Positions 26,331 through 34,975 of a DNA stretch of 64,000 nt are shown here, piece after piece (position 1 is the stretch's first letter; each line of letters starts with the position of its first letter). This stretch comes from Prauserella marina (GTDB lineage: Bacteria; Actinomycetota; Actinomycetes; Mycobacteriales; Pseudonocardiaceae): positions 4,689,001 through 4,753,000 of the forward strand of contig NZ_CP016353.1 in assembly GCF_002240355.1 (NCBI RefSeq). Direction: 5' to 3'. A program made the position numbers and the translations under genes. The notes below the pieces were generated by a model. The model worked only from the letters and a program-made list of their open reading frames with translations, did no database searches and was not told the DNA's origin.

Positions 26331-27023
26331 TCACATCGAGGGGAAGTAGCCCGCCTTCGCGTTGTCGACCTCGGGAAGCACCTCGATGACGCTGCGAAGG
26401 TGATCCCGCATCGCCTTTTCCGCCGCGTCGGCGTCACCGGCACACACCGCGTCGATGATGGTCAGATGCTCCGGCAGGGACACGGCTGGCCGTCCCGGCC
26501 GCAGCGCGAGCCGGAACTGGTGGCGGACGTTCTGCCCGCGCAAGCGATGCAGGACGGCACCGGCCGTCGCCTGGCCGCTGAGTTCGAGAATCCGTTCGTG
26601 CAGTTGCCTGTTGAGTTCCGAGTAGGCCAGAACGTCGCCATCGGCAACGGCGTCCCGCATCCGCCGCCCGCTCTCGCGCAACGCGCTCCGGTCGGCTTCG
26701 GTGGCCCGCTCGGCGGCCTTCGCGGCGCACAGCCCCTCGACCACCATGCGTACCTCGGTGATCTCGACGGCCTCTTCGAGAGACACGACCCGCACCCTGG
26801 CCCCACGATTCTGGACGCGCTCGACGAGCCCCTCGCTCGCGAGTTGCACGAACGCGTTGCGCAGCGCCGCCCTGCTCACGCCGAACCGCTCGGAAAGTTC
26901 GGCTTCGACGAGCCGCTGGCCCGGCGAGAACTCGCCGCCGGTGATGGCATCCCTGATGGCATCGGCGACTCGCGTCGAGAGTTCGGCCGGACCCCTGTCC
27001 TTGCCCCGGTTCTCTGCCGTCAC
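26331..27023 (-). CDS. GntR-family regulator, FCD (FadR) subgroup
   Basis: Regulator of 230 residues. The winged helix is at about 15-80 (AIRDAITGGEFSPGQRLVEAELSERFGVSR...). The FCD all-helical ligand domain follows (about 95-220) with metal-binding type residues in EVRMVVEGLCAAKAAERA, NRQLHERILELSG and DAAEKAMRDHLRSVIE. The start GTG 27023 gives the usual family length; the frame upstream is not HTH-like. It is third in the galB-galD-gntR series. Two FadR-like palindromes precede galB, so it probably represses its own operon and releases on a pathway acid. Confidence 0.9.
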   Translation of the reverse strand: MTAENRGKDRGPAELSTRVADAIRDAITGGEFSPGQRLVEAELSERFGVSRAALRNAFVQLASEGLVERVQNRGARVRVVSLEEAVEITEVRMVVEGLCAAKAAERATEADRSALRESGRRMRDAVADGDVLAYSELNRQLHERILELSGQATAGAVLHRLRGQNVRHQFRLALRPGRPAVSLPEHLTIIDAVCAGDADAAEKAMRDHLRSVIEVLPEVDNAKAGYFPSM

Positions 27024-27057
27024 CGCTCGACAATAGGCCCTGGCCCGGCGCGGCGCC

Positions 27058-28146
27058 TCACGCCCCTGCCGGGCCGAGGTCCCGGTCGCGGGGAAAGACC
27101 GTGCCGTCGAAGAGTTTGCGCGCGGTGCGGACCACGGTCGAACGCAGGATCCGGGGTTCGGCCGATGCGGCGAAGGTGACGCCGACGGCGAGGCTTCCCT
27201 CGGGATGCTCGATCTCCATGGCGCCGCCATCCGGTGGCCGGACGAGCAGTTCGTGTCCGGCCGCGCCGTCGAGCAGCAGCGCCGACAGCACGCTCACCCC
27301 GCCGAGAACGCCGATCGAGGGATGCGGCTTGAGCGGAATGAAGGTCCTCGCGCAGATCGCGCCCCCGCTTCTCGGCGCGGCCACCAGACTGGTCTTGGGA
27401 ACGGATGCCGCGCTGACGTCACCGAGTCCCATCAGCGCGCCCGCTTCGAGGCGCAGCGACTGGACGCGCTCGGCGAGCGCGTCGTCGGCACCGAGTTCGG
27501 CCACGGACTCGTATCCGGTGATGCCGAGGTCGCTCGCCCTCGCGACGACGACCGGCATTCCGTTGTCGATACAGGTGACCTCGACGCCGCGGATCTCGTC
27601 GGTCACCCTTCCCGTCGGGAGCAGGGTTCCGCACACGGAACCCTCGGTGTCGGCGAAGTCGAGTTCGACCGGGGCCGCGGTGCCTGGGACACCGGAGATC
27701 GCGGTCGATCCCGAGTAATCGACGCGCTCTCCCGGCGTGGGGAACGATGCCACCGCGATCGAATCCGTGTTGACCATGCGTATCCGTACGCTCGTCCGCT
27801 CCGCGCCAGGAGACACGATTCCGCGTTCGACGGCGAACTGCCCTACCCCGGCGAGAAGATTGCCGCAGTTCTGCCGATCGGAGACCGTCGCGTCGCCGAC
27901 ACCGAGTTGCAGGAACAGGTAGTCGACGTCGGTGTCCGGCCCTTTCGAAGGCGACACGATCGCGACCTTGCTCGTCACCGGCTGCGCTCCCCCGATGCCG
28001 TCGATCTGGCGCGGATCCGGTGTTCCCATGATCCGCAACAGCAGATCGTGCAGGGCGTCCCCGCTGGAGGGCAGGTCCTCGGCGAGGAAGTAGGCGCCCT
28101 TCGACGTTCCGCCGCGCATCAACATGCAGCGCACGCCTTCGCTCAT
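27058..28146 (-). CDS. galD: 4-oxalomesaconate tautomerase-like (PrpF family)
   Basis: PrpF-family isomerase of 362 residues with two diaminopimelate-epimerase-like domains (MLMRGGTSKGAYFLAEDLP; DRQNCGNLLAGVGQFAVERG). GalD-type enzymes convert the keto to the enol form of 4-oxalomesaconate in gallate and protocatechuate 4,5-cleavage breakdown. Related members isomerise methylaconitate or methylitaconate. The assignment to GalD rests on the overlapping upstream GalB-like gene (ATGA overlap at 28143-28146). No ring-cleaving dioxygenase is in the window. Confidence 0.8.
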   Translation of the reverse strand: MSEGVRCMLMRGGTSKGAYFLAEDLPSSGDALHDLLLRIMGTPDPRQIDGIGGAQPVTSKVAIVSPSKGPDTDVDYLFLQLGVGDATVSDRQNCGNLLAGVGQFAVERGIVSPGAERTSVRIRMVNTDSIAVASFPTPGERVDYSGSTAISGVPGTAAPVELDFADTEGSVCGTLLPTGRVTDEIRGVEVTCIDNGMPVVVARASDLGITGYESVAELGADDALAERVQSLRLEAGALMGLGDVSAASVPKTSLVAAPRSGGAICARTFIPLKPHPSIGVLGGVSVLSALLLDGAAGHELLVRPPDGGAMEIEHPEGSLAVGVTFAASAEPRILRSTVVRTARKLFDGTVFPRDRDLGPAGA

Positions 28147-28877
28147 GCCAGGTGCGCCGTGACTTGCGGGTACAGCCGGACGTATGCCTCGGCCATGGTG
28201 TCGTGCGGCAGCCCGAGGTTCGGTCCCGCGTTGCGCTTGAGCTGCACGCCCCTGCGCCTGGCGAGATCGGTGTAGTAATCCCACATGTGCCGTTGCGCGG
28301 GCAGGCACTCCATGGCTTCGCGCTTGCGGTCGAATGCCTCGGTGATGTCCAGCAGCACGTCGGGCTTGAAGTCGCACTGCTCGGGCTGATGCGGCTCGAA
28401 GCAGAACACCGGAGGCGCACCGAGCGGTTCTCCCGGCGCGTCGTAGCCGATGGCCTGCGCGAGAACCCTTGCCTGCAAAGCCATGCGCGCGGCCGCGGGG
28501 TGGTCGCCGTTGTAGGGATCGGCGAGCGCGTGGGTGAGTACGACACTCGGCGACAGCTCGCGGTAGACGCGCACCAGCCGGTCGACGAGCTCCGGCGACT
28601 CGACGAGCGGGTAGTCGCCCGCGTCGAGGAAGCGGATCTCGGCACCGAGGGACGAAGCGGCCTTCTTCGCCTCGTCCTCGCGGATCGCCTTGATCTCCTC
28701 CAGCGAATGCCCCTCGCGCCAGGCGCGGGCCGACTCCCCGCGTTCGCCGTAGCTCAGGCACACCACAACGGCTCGGAGGCCGCGCTGGGCGGCGAGAGCG
28801 ATCGCGCCACCCGCCCTCCACACGAAGTCCCCGGCATGCGCGCTGACCACCAGCAGACTTCCCTCGGTTGCGGACAT
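28143..28877 (-). CDS. galB: 4-oxalomesaconate hydratase-like (PIG-L/LmbE fold)
   Basis: LmbE/PIG-L-fold protein of 244 residues. The usual AHPDDE zinc motif is replaced by SAHAGDFVWRAGGAIAL, and the second motif is ALADPYNGDHPAA. This variant is characteristic of GalB, the hydratase that adds water to 4-oxalomesaconate to give 4-carboxy-4-hydroxy-2-oxoadipate. ATG 28877 (MSATEGSLLVVSAH) with GGGAGGGCGG in front is preferred over upstream starts. It leads the operon with galD and the GntR gene. The alternative is an ordinary PIG-L deacetylase, which the changed motif argues against. Confidence 0.78.
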   Translation of the reverse strand: MSATEGSLLVVSAHAGDFVWRAGGAIALAAQRGLRAVVVCLSYGERGESARAWREGHSLEEIKAIREDEAKKAASSLGAEIRFLDAGDYPLVESPELVDRLVRVYRELSPSVVLTHALADPYNGDHPAAARMALQARVLAQAIGYDAPGEPLGAPPVFCFEPHQPEQCDFKPDVLLDITEAFDRKREAMECLPAQRHMWDYYTDLARRRGVQLKRNAGPNLGLPHDTMAEAYVRLYPQVTAHLA

Positions 28878-28930
28878 CCGCCCTCCCATCCATCGACCGC
28901 CATCCGCAGACTGACAGAGTGAACACAGAA

Positions 28931-28955
28931 TTGTCAACAATTTGGTTGACCAAAT
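28931..28955. promoter_or_regulatory. Twin FadR/GntR-type operators before galB
   Basis: TTGTCAACAA (28931-28940) and TTGGTTGACCAA (28942-28953, within the longer dyad ATTTGGT-TG-ACCAAAT) both match the FCD-GntR pattern TnGTnnACnA. The minus-strand TTGACA at 28937-28932 could be the galB -35 element, so binding would block transcription. The GntR gene at 26331 is the obvious binder. Confidence 0.65.
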
Positions 28956-28998
28956 CACCGATACCCGCTCGCCCGCGTGGCGACCCGGGGTCTATTCT

Positions 28999-29018
28999 TT
29001 GACTGACCAATCAGACAA
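28999..29018. promoter_or_regulatory. Candidate TetR operator before 29034
   Basis: TTGACTGA-CCAA-TCAGACAA is an 8-bp dyad with one mismatch. It lies 15 bases before the TetR start and just after TATTCT (28993-28998), a possible -10. This fits autoregulation. Confidence 0.55.
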
Positions 29019-29033
29019 TCAACGGGAGGTGTG

Positions 29034-29642
29034 GTGCCACGACGAGCCGATCCGCAGCGCATCGCCCGGAAAAAAGATGAGATCGCCGTCGCCGCCGGCC
29101 GGCTTTTCGCCACCAACGGCTTCGAGCGCACGAGCGTCGCGCAGGTCGCCGCCGCCGCGGGGACGAGCACGGCCAGCGTTTTCTACTACTTCAGCGACAA
29201 AGCCGCGCTCTTCCGCGCCGTCTTCGAGCGGGACCTGCCGACGGCGGAAGCACTCGTCGGGCGCTACGCCGACGCGGAAGCGCCCGTCCCCGCGATTCTC
29301 GACATGCTCTCCCAGCTCGCGGAAGACGCCGCCGACCCAGCCGCGTCCGGCATGCTCGTGGAGCTGTTGCGCCGCGTCGACCACGATCCCGAACTGCTGG
29401 CCGTCGTCATGCGCACGGCGGAGGTGATCCGCGAAGGGCTGGCCACGCTCATCGCGCGCGGCATCGCCGATGGCGACATCGACGCGGAACTCGAACCGGC
29501 CGGGACGGCGACCTGGTTGCAGGCCGTCGTCGACGCGACCTACCTCAACGCGAGCCCAGGGCACTCGCCGTTGCCCGAGCTGCGGCGCACCGCACTGGGC
29601 TATCTCGCCCCTCGCTGGAAGGAAGAAACGAAAACCCCATGA
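29034..29642 (+). CDS. TetR-family regulator
   Basis: Regulator of 202 residues. The HTH is at about 12-58 (AVAAGRLFATNGFERTSV; AAGTSTASVFYYFSDKAALF) and the ligand-binding helices follow (LVELLRRVDHDPELLAVV). GTG 29034 lies four bases after GGGAGG and is favoured over GTG 29031. Its stop overlaps the start of the YqeB-like membrane protein (ATGA), so the pair is one operon. A dyad operator in front suggests that it represses itself and the partner. Confidence 0.88.
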   Translation: MPRRADPQRIARKKDEIAVAAGRLFATNGFERTSVAQVAAAAGTSTASVFYYFSDKAALFRAVFERDLPTAEALVGRYADAEAPVPAILDMLSQLAEDAADPAASGMLVELLRRVDHDPELLAVVMRTAEVIREGLATLIARGIADGDIDAELEPAGTATWLQAVVDATYLNASPGHSPLPELRRTALGYLAPRWKEETKTP

Positions 29643-30328
29643 CCGAACACGGCCTCACCATCTCCGTCCCGGCGAGCTGGCTCTGGCTCTTCCGCCTCGC
29701 GGGCGGCGCGCTCGGTTTCGGGCTGGCTTTCGTCGTCGGCCCCGTCGTCGACTGGCTGCTCAGCCTCGCGGGCGGCGCGCCCGGCCCACTGCGGCTCGCG
29801 GCGGAATTGCCACCAGTGTGGGCCATTCCCGTGCTGACGCTCGCCGGGCTCGGCCTCGGTTTCTGGTTCGCGCGGCAATGGCGCGACGAAGCGGGCCGCA
29901 TCGAAGTCTCGGCTGAGGGCATCACCGTGCACCGCGGGGGCACCAGCAGGCACGTCGACCGCGCCACGATCAACGCCGTGTTCACCGACGGCAAGGACCT
30001 GGTGCTGCTCGACGCCCGCTCCGGCGAGCTGCTGCGAGCCCCGGTCGACGACGTTCTGGTCAGCGGGCTGCGCGCGGCTTGCGACCAGCTCGGCCACCCG
30101 TGGAAGGGCACCACCGACCCGCGCGAGGACGCGTTCGTGACCTGGATCGACGGAAGCGCCACATTGGATACTCACGCGCACGAACTGTTCAGGGCACGGC
30201 AACGCGCGCTTGCCGACAAGTTGCCCGGCGCGGCGGAGAAGGCCCGCGACGAACTTCGCGACCTCGGCTTCGCGGTCCGCGACCGCAAGAACGGTCAGCA
30301 GTACCGGATCGTCACCAGCACCGCGTGA
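29639..30328 (+). CDS. YqeB-like membrane protein
   Basis: Protein of 229 residues. Two N-terminal membrane helices (LFRLAGGALGFGLAFVVGPV and WAIPVLTLAGLGLGFWFA) are followed by a cytoplasmic domain (about 80-229) with a short beta region (IEVSAEGITVHRGGTSRHVD, then INAVFTDGKDLVLLD) and a helical region rich in Arg and Ala. The order and motifs resemble the YqeB family of Bacillus and actinobacteria, whose function is not established. It is coupled to the TetR regulator by a 4-base overlap. Confidence 0.72.
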   Translation: MTEHGLTISVPASWLWLFRLAGGALGFGLAFVVGPVVDWLLSLAGGAPGPLRLAAELPPVWAIPVLTLAGLGLGFWFARQWRDEAGRIEVSAEGITVHRGGTSRHVDRATINAVFTDGKDLVLLDARSGELLRAPVDDVLVSGLRAACDQLGHPWKGTTDPREDAFVTWIDGSATLDTHAHELFRARQRALADKLPGAAEKARDELRDLGFAVRDRKNGQQYRIVTSTA

Positions 30329-30441
30329 GCAGTCCACCGCGTGATGGATCCGGCTCCCACCACAGAGGGAGGAAACCCGCCCTTCACTCCGGCAAGGTCG
30401 ATCTCGCCGAAGACAACCACCAGTGAAGAGGGGCAGTGATC

Positions 30442-31011
30442 ATGCGCAGGGTAACGAGGACGGCGATCGCGGCGACGCTGAGCGTACTGGCCGTATCGGC
30501 AGCGACGGGCGCGGCGGGTGCGGAGATGGCTTCCGGAACGGAACCGGGCCCGGCGGCCGAGTCCGCGCAGGGGGCACGGATCGTCGGCAGCGGAGGGGCG
30601 CGCCTTCCCGACCCTTCCGGCAACGGCGACCCGGTGTGGTTCAAGGTGGACGGGCGCATGTCACCGGAAGGCCAACACTCCGGCAGGTTCCACGTCATTC
30701 ACCGCACCCCCGACGGCGGTCCTTTCGCCGAATTCGAGGGCCGGATCGACTGCGTGTTCGCCGTGGAGGGGCAAGGAGTCGTGACGGGCATCATCGAGAA
30801 GGTCGACGCGCCCGCGCTGCCGCCGGACGTCGACCTCATGGGGCGCAGGGTCGGTGTCAGCATCAAGGACAACCGGCACGGTCCCGACGCCATCGGCTGG
30901 AGCTGGAGCACCGGAGGTTTCGAGCAGGACACCCTCCCCTGCAACAGCGTGCCACCGTTCCTCGACATCGAGCACGGCGGCTACCACGTCTCCGGATCGA
31001 TGTTCGGCTGA
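30442..31011 (+). CDS. Secreted hypothetical protein
   Basis: Exported protein of 189 residues with a clear Sec signal (MRRVTRTAIAATLSVLAVSAATGAAGA). The mature part is beta-rich (VWFKVDGRMSPEGQHSGRFH; EFEGRIDCVFAVEGQGVVTG; VGVSIKDNRHGPDAIGWSW) and has two Cys that could pair. Proteins of this kind are common in actinomycetes, but I know of no function. ATG 30442 has AGAGGGG 8 bases upstream. It is followed by a strong hairpin, so it is monocistronic. Confidence 0.8.
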   Translation: MRRVTRTAIAATLSVLAVSAATGAAGAEMASGTEPGPAAESAQGARIVGSGGARLPDPSGNGDPVWFKVDGRMSPEGQHSGRFHVIHRTPDGGPFAEFEGRIDCVFAVEGQGVVTGIIEKVDAPALPPDVDLMGRRVGVSIKDNRHGPDAIGWSWSTGGFEQDTLPCNSVPPFLDIEHGGYHVSGSMFG

Positions 31012-31030
31012 GGAATTCTCGCTGGTCAGG

Positions 31031-31056
31031 GCACCCGGCCAAAGTTGGCCGGGTGC
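31031..31056 (+). terminator. Terminator hairpin, 12-bp stem
   Basis: GCACCCGGCCAA and its exact complement are separated by two bases. It lies 19 bases after the stop of the secreted protein gene. Confidence 0.8.
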
Positions 31057-31143
31057 AGACCTTCCCCCGAGCACCTCGCTCGCGCACCGTCATGGTCCAT
31101 CGCGGCAAGGACCAAGCCGGGCCGCTCGAACCAAGGAGAGCAC

Positions 31144-32268
31144 GTGGCTGTGGTGAGCAACCGCCGATGGCTCGTCGGGATCGCGGGCGGCGTCGCACTG
31201 ACCATGACGGCGAGCACCATGCCGACGGCGATCGCGGCAATGTCCGCGGAGGAACGCCCCGAGACGCAAGCACAACTCGACCGGTACCAGTCGATCGCGG
31301 GCCCTGGTGCCGCCGTGTACGCCGGAAACAGCGAAACCGCATGGACTCTGTCGGCCGGAAGCGCCAGTACCCGCGAGCGCAGGCCGATCACCTCGACCGA
31401 CCACTTCCCCATCGCGAGCCAGACGAAGACATTCACCGCGGCGGTCGTGCTTCAGCTCGCCGACGAGGACCTGATCGCCTTGGATACCCCGATCGAGCGG
31501 TACCTGCCCGGCGTCGTCACCGGCAACTACGACGGTACCGTCATCACCGTGCGCCAGCTCCTGCAACACACGAGCGGAATGGTGGAGAACGTCTCCGACG
31601 CGAAACCGCGTCCCGACGGCGGCTACGAGCTGGCCGAACTGGTCCGGTCGGCGATGGACGAACCCGCGCAGGCCGCGCCGGGCGAAGACGTGAAGTACTC
31701 CAACGTCGCCTACCTGGTACTCGGCATGCTGATCGAGGAGAAGACGGGGAAGACCGTCGGTGAGGCGATCACCGAACGGATCATCGAACCGCTCGGCCTG
31801 GACGGCACGTCGTTTCCCGCGCACGGCGAACGCGCCCTCGCCGAACCTTTCGTGCCCGGCTATCTGGGCGGCAGGCTGCCGCCGTTCTTCTTCTGGCGGG
31901 ACAACACCACTGCTGTCGAGCTGTCGATGTGGTCGACGGCCGGCGCGCTGCGATCGACGTTGCACGATTCGGCGACGTTCTTCAGGGCCCTGCTCGACGG
32001 CGAGGTCATCTCGGCCGGAGCGCTGGCCGAAATGCGTACCTTCATCCCGGCCGGCCAGGGTGGAGCGGGACTCGGCATCGACGAGATCCCACTGTCGTGC
32101 GGAGGCACGGCGCTCACCAAGAACGGCAACCTGAACACCGGCCACACTTCGATGACGGCGGTGACCGACGACGGCCGGTTCGCCTCCGTCGTCACCAACA
32201 CGCTCGCCAACACGCCACAGCAGGGCACCCAGCTTCTCGCGGTACTCGATTCGGCGCTCTGCGAATGA
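31144..32268 (+). CDS. Secreted class C beta-lactamase-like serine hydrolase
   Basis: Secreted hydrolase of 374 residues. The N-terminal signal (WLVGIAGGVALTMTASTMPTA) is followed by a Beta-lactamase (class C) fold with nucleophile motif IASQTKTF (SxxK) and the second motif KYSNVAYLVLG (YxN). A GHTSM segment stands where the third KTG-like motif is expected. These proteins are typically D,D-peptidases or esterases. GTG 31144 with AAGGAGAG is chosen; upstream in-frame sequence is not signal-like. It is followed by a hairpin and then a larger homologue. Confidence 0.88.
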   Translation: MAVVSNRRWLVGIAGGVALTMTASTMPTAIAAMSAEERPETQAQLDRYQSIAGPGAAVYAGNSETAWTLSAGSASTRERRPITSTDHFPIASQTKTFTAAVVLQLADEDLIALDTPIERYLPGVVTGNYDGTVITVRQLLQHTSGMVENVSDAKPRPDGGYELAELVRSAMDEPAQAAPGEDVKYSNVAYLVLGMLIEEKTGKTVGEAITERIIEPLGLDGTSFPAHGERALAEPFVPGYLGGRLPPFFFWRDNTTAVELSMWSTAGALRSTLHDSATFFRALLDGEVISAGALAEMRTFIPAGQGGAGLGIDEIPLSCGGTALTKNGNLNTGHTSMTAVTDDGRFASVVTNTLANTPQQGTQLLAVLDSALCE

Positions 32269-32273
32269 CCGGG

Positions 32274-32300
32274 GTTGCCGGTGGCGTCGTCACCGGCAAC
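32274..32300 (+). terminator. Terminator hairpin, 10-bp stem
   Basis: GTTGCCGGTG and CACCGGCAAC flank a 7-base loop right after the first serine hydrolase gene. Confidence 0.7.
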
Positions 32301-32382
32301 CTGTCCGGTTCGTGTGTTTCGCATGCGGGACCGGGGTCGTTGTCACTGTCGGACGGCGGCGTGCTCCGGCGAGGCTGTGTTC

Positions 32383-34302
32383 ATGTACCGATACCTGACC
32401 GCCCTGCTCCTCGGTTTCCTGATGCTGGGAGGGACACCGGCCGAAGCCCGGGAACCGGCCGCGCCACCCGTCTCGGATCTCGCCGGACGAGTGGCTGAGC
32501 TGATCGGCGAGCAACTCCGGCGAGACCGGATACCCGGCGCCGTTGTCACCGTCGTCGCCGGAGGAAAGACGGTGCTTTCGGAAGGTTACGGGCTCGCCGA
32601 GGTCTCCGGACAGCGCCCGATGGACCCCGGCACCGCGCTGTTCGCCGCGTCGGAGGCCAAGATGTTCACCGCGGTCGCCGCGGCCCAGTTGATCACCTCG
32701 GGCCGGATCGACCCCGACGCCGACGTGAACCGGTACCTGAGCGATTTCCAGATCGAGGACACCTTTCCCGGCGAGCCGGTGACCATGAACCACCTGCTGA
32801 CTCACACCGCCGGATTCGACAGTGACTACGTTGGCTTCAACAGCGAAACCGGGACAGGAATCCAGTCACTCGGCGAGAACCTTGCTGAGAAGCAACCGAA
32901 ACGGGTGCGCGCTCCAGGGCGCACGATGGCCTACGACAACTACGGTGTCGCGCTCGCGGGACACCTCGTCGAGGAGGTGTCGGGAAAGCCGTTCGACCGG
33001 TATCTCGCCGACCACGTCTTCGGCCCGCTCGGCATGGACGACAGCACGGTGACCCAGCCGACGCCTCCGGCGATCGCGGCGAAGCTCGCCGGTGGCTACC
33101 GGCCGGACGGCACCGATTACGTTGCCGCGAAAGGCCAGCACGGACCATGGACCCCGACCGGTGCGGGCGCGATCATGACCGCGGCCGACATGGGCCGGTT
33201 CATGACAGCTCTGCTCGAAGGGGACTCCCGGCTCGGCGACGGAGTCGCCGAACTGGTGACCCGGCAGCACTTCACCGCCGATGAGCGCGTCCCCGGCATC
33301 GCTTATCTGATGGTGGAGGGCGAACACGGCGAAGCCAGGACGGTGACCAAGGACGGCGACCTTCCGGGATTCCACCACGAAACGGCACTGGTTCCCGAGC
33401 ACGGCGTCGGTGTCTACGTCGGATTCAACGGTGACGGCGTGGCCGACGCCGCGTTCCACGACGCGAAGACCGTCCGCGACACGGTGCTCGACCACCTTCT
33501 GCCCGCGAAGGCGCCGTCCAGGCCGGGGGCCGTCCCCGGCGACATGAGCTCGTTCGAAGGCACCTACCGCGCTTCGGCGACCAGTGAGTACTCGCTGGCC
33601 AAGGTCACCGCGCTGACCACGCCGGTCACGGTCGAAGCGGTCGGCGGCACCGGTATCCGGACGAGCGGGGTCAGCATCGATCCTGCCAAGGACGTTCAGG
33701 AATGGACACACGTCGGCGCCGGCGAATTCGCCGAACTCGACGGCACGGGGCGGCTGGTTTTCGACCGCCATGGCAACCTGGTGAGTACATCGGGACCGGA
33801 GGCGATGACATACGTTCCCCTTGCCTGGTACCAGAATCCGACCGCGCACCTGGTGCTGTTCGGCCTCGGGGGTGTCGGGCTGCTCACCGGCCTGCTCTGG
33901 TTTCCCATCGCGGCGCTGATCCGGCGCAAGCGTGGCGAAAGCACGACCACCGGCCGGAAGGTCTGCGGCATCGTCACCTGGTCGACATGCGCGGTCGGTG
34001 CCGGGTTCCTCGCGGGATTCTTCACGCTCGTCGCGGACGGCAACGCCATGAACGAGACGATCCTCGTCGGCTCACCGCTGTTGACCGTGCTGCCCTATCT
34101 TCCGTCGGCGATGCTCGTGACCTTGCTGGCCATGCTGGCTTTCACCGTCGTCGGCCCGGTCAGGAAATGGTGGAACCGCTGGCAAGCAATCGGATACGTG
34201 GCATTGACACTGGCGACCGTCGCCTTCCTCGGGGTGTGCGTCTACTACAACCTGCTCGCCATCGGCGACACGGTTTCCCCCGGCGGATTCCATGCGAGCT
34301 GA
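32383..34302 (+). CDS. Membrane-anchored class C serine hydrolase
   Basis: Protein of 639 residues. It has a signal peptide (MYRYLTALLLGFLMLGGTPAEA), an external serine hydrolase domain (about 30-380; SxxK in FAASEAKMFT, YxN in AYDNYGVALAG) and a beta-rich insert. The C-terminal part has about four membrane helices (LVLFGLGGVGLLTGLLWFPI; STCAVGAGFLAGFFTLVA; YVALTLATVAFLGVCVYYN). This plan resembles FmtA/Pbp4*-like proteins that act on wall components at the membrane face. ATG 32383 begins the signal sequence. It lies just upstream of a two-component pair, which may respond to wall state. Confidence 0.87.
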   Translation: MYRYLTALLLGFLMLGGTPAEAREPAAPPVSDLAGRVAELIGEQLRRDRIPGAVVTVVAGGKTVLSEGYGLAEVSGQRPMDPGTALFAASEAKMFTAVAAAQLITSGRIDPDADVNRYLSDFQIEDTFPGEPVTMNHLLTHTAGFDSDYVGFNSETGTGIQSLGENLAEKQPKRVRAPGRTMAYDNYGVALAGHLVEEVSGKPFDRYLADHVFGPLGMDDSTVTQPTPPAIAAKLAGGYRPDGTDYVAAKGQHGPWTPTGAGAIMTAADMGRFMTALLEGDSRLGDGVAELVTRQHFTADERVPGIAYLMVEGEHGEARTVTKDGDLPGFHHETALVPEHGVGVYVGFNGDGVADAAFHDAKTVRDTVLDHLLPAKAPSRPGAVPGDMSSFEGTYRASATSEYSLAKVTALTTPVTVEAVGGTGIRTSGVSIDPAKDVQEWTHVGAGEFAELDGTGRLVFDRHGNLVSTSGPEAMTYVPLAWYQNPTAHLVLFGLGGVGLLTGLLWFPIAALIRRKRGESTTTGRKVCGIVTWSTCAVGAGFLAGFFTLVADGNAMNETILVGSPLLTVLPYLPSAMLVTLLAMLAFTVVGPVRKWWNRWQAIGYVALTLATVAFLGVCVYYNLLAIGDTVSPGGFHAS

Positions 34303-34350
34303 ACGCACCCGGCCGGTAGGCTCTCTGGTTGCCCGAGGGGAGGGAAAGTC

Positions 34351-34965
34351 GTGACCAGCCAGATCGACGTGTTGCTCGCCGAGGACATGCATCTCGTCAG
34401 GGGCGCGCTCGCCGCCCTGCTCAGCGGCGAACCCGACATTTCCGTCGTCGCCGAGGTGGCCAACGGCGACCGGATACTTCCCGCGGTTCTTGAGCATGAA
34501 CCGGATGTCGCCGTGCTGGACGTCGACCTCCCCGGCATCGATGGCATCACCGCGGCGTCGCTGATCCACGAGCACCGCCCCGGCTGCGCGGTGCTCGTGC
34601 TCACCGCGCTGGGCAGGCCGACGATCCTCCGGAAGGCGATGGCTGTCGACGCGCTCGGATTCCTGGTGAAGGACGCCGCTCCCACGGAACTCGCCCCTGC
34701 GATCAGGGCGGTGGCCCGAGGCGAGCGGGTACTCGACGCGAAGCTGGCCGCCGCCGCGTTGCGGCTGCGGGACAACCCGCTGAGCGAGCGGGAAATGGCT
34801 GTTCTGCGGCAAGCGGCCGACGGCGCCGACGTCAAGGACATCGCCGAGCGACTGTTTCTCAGCAGGGGAACGGTCCGAAACTACCTCGGCATCATCGTGA
34901 CCAAATTGGACGCGCGCAACCGGCTCGACGCGGTGCGGATCGCGACGGAACACGACTGGTTGTGA
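34351..34965 (+). CDS. NarL/DesR-like response regulator
   Basis: Response regulator of 204 residues. The receiver domain shows the acidic pair in LLAEDMHLVRGAL, the phospho-acceptor Asp in VAVLDVDLPGIDG and the conserved Lys in GFLVKDAAP. The C-terminal LuxR HTH (about 140-200) reads NPLSEREMAVLRQAADGADV. It is most like DesR of membrane-fluidity systems. GTG 34351 has a good GGGGAGGG site. The partner kinase lies tail-to-tail, 10 bases away on the other strand, an unusual arrangement for a cognate pair. Confidence 0.9.
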   Translation: MTSQIDVLLAEDMHLVRGALAALLSGEPDISVVAEVANGDRILPAVLEHEPDVAVLDVDLPGIDGITAASLIHEHRPGCAVLVLTALGRPTILRKAMAVDALGFLVKDAAPTELAPAIRAVARGERVLDAKLAAAALRLRDNPLSEREMAVLRQAADGADVKDIAERLFLSRGTVRNYLGIIVTKLDARNRLDAVRIATEHDWL

Positions 34966-34975
34966 GCCCGGCACG

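Noticed and set aside
28143-28877. Mycothiol-type deacetylase
   Set aside because: The zinc motif AHPDDE is altered to AHAGDF, and the gene is coupled to a GalD-like tautomerase, which fits a hydratase better.
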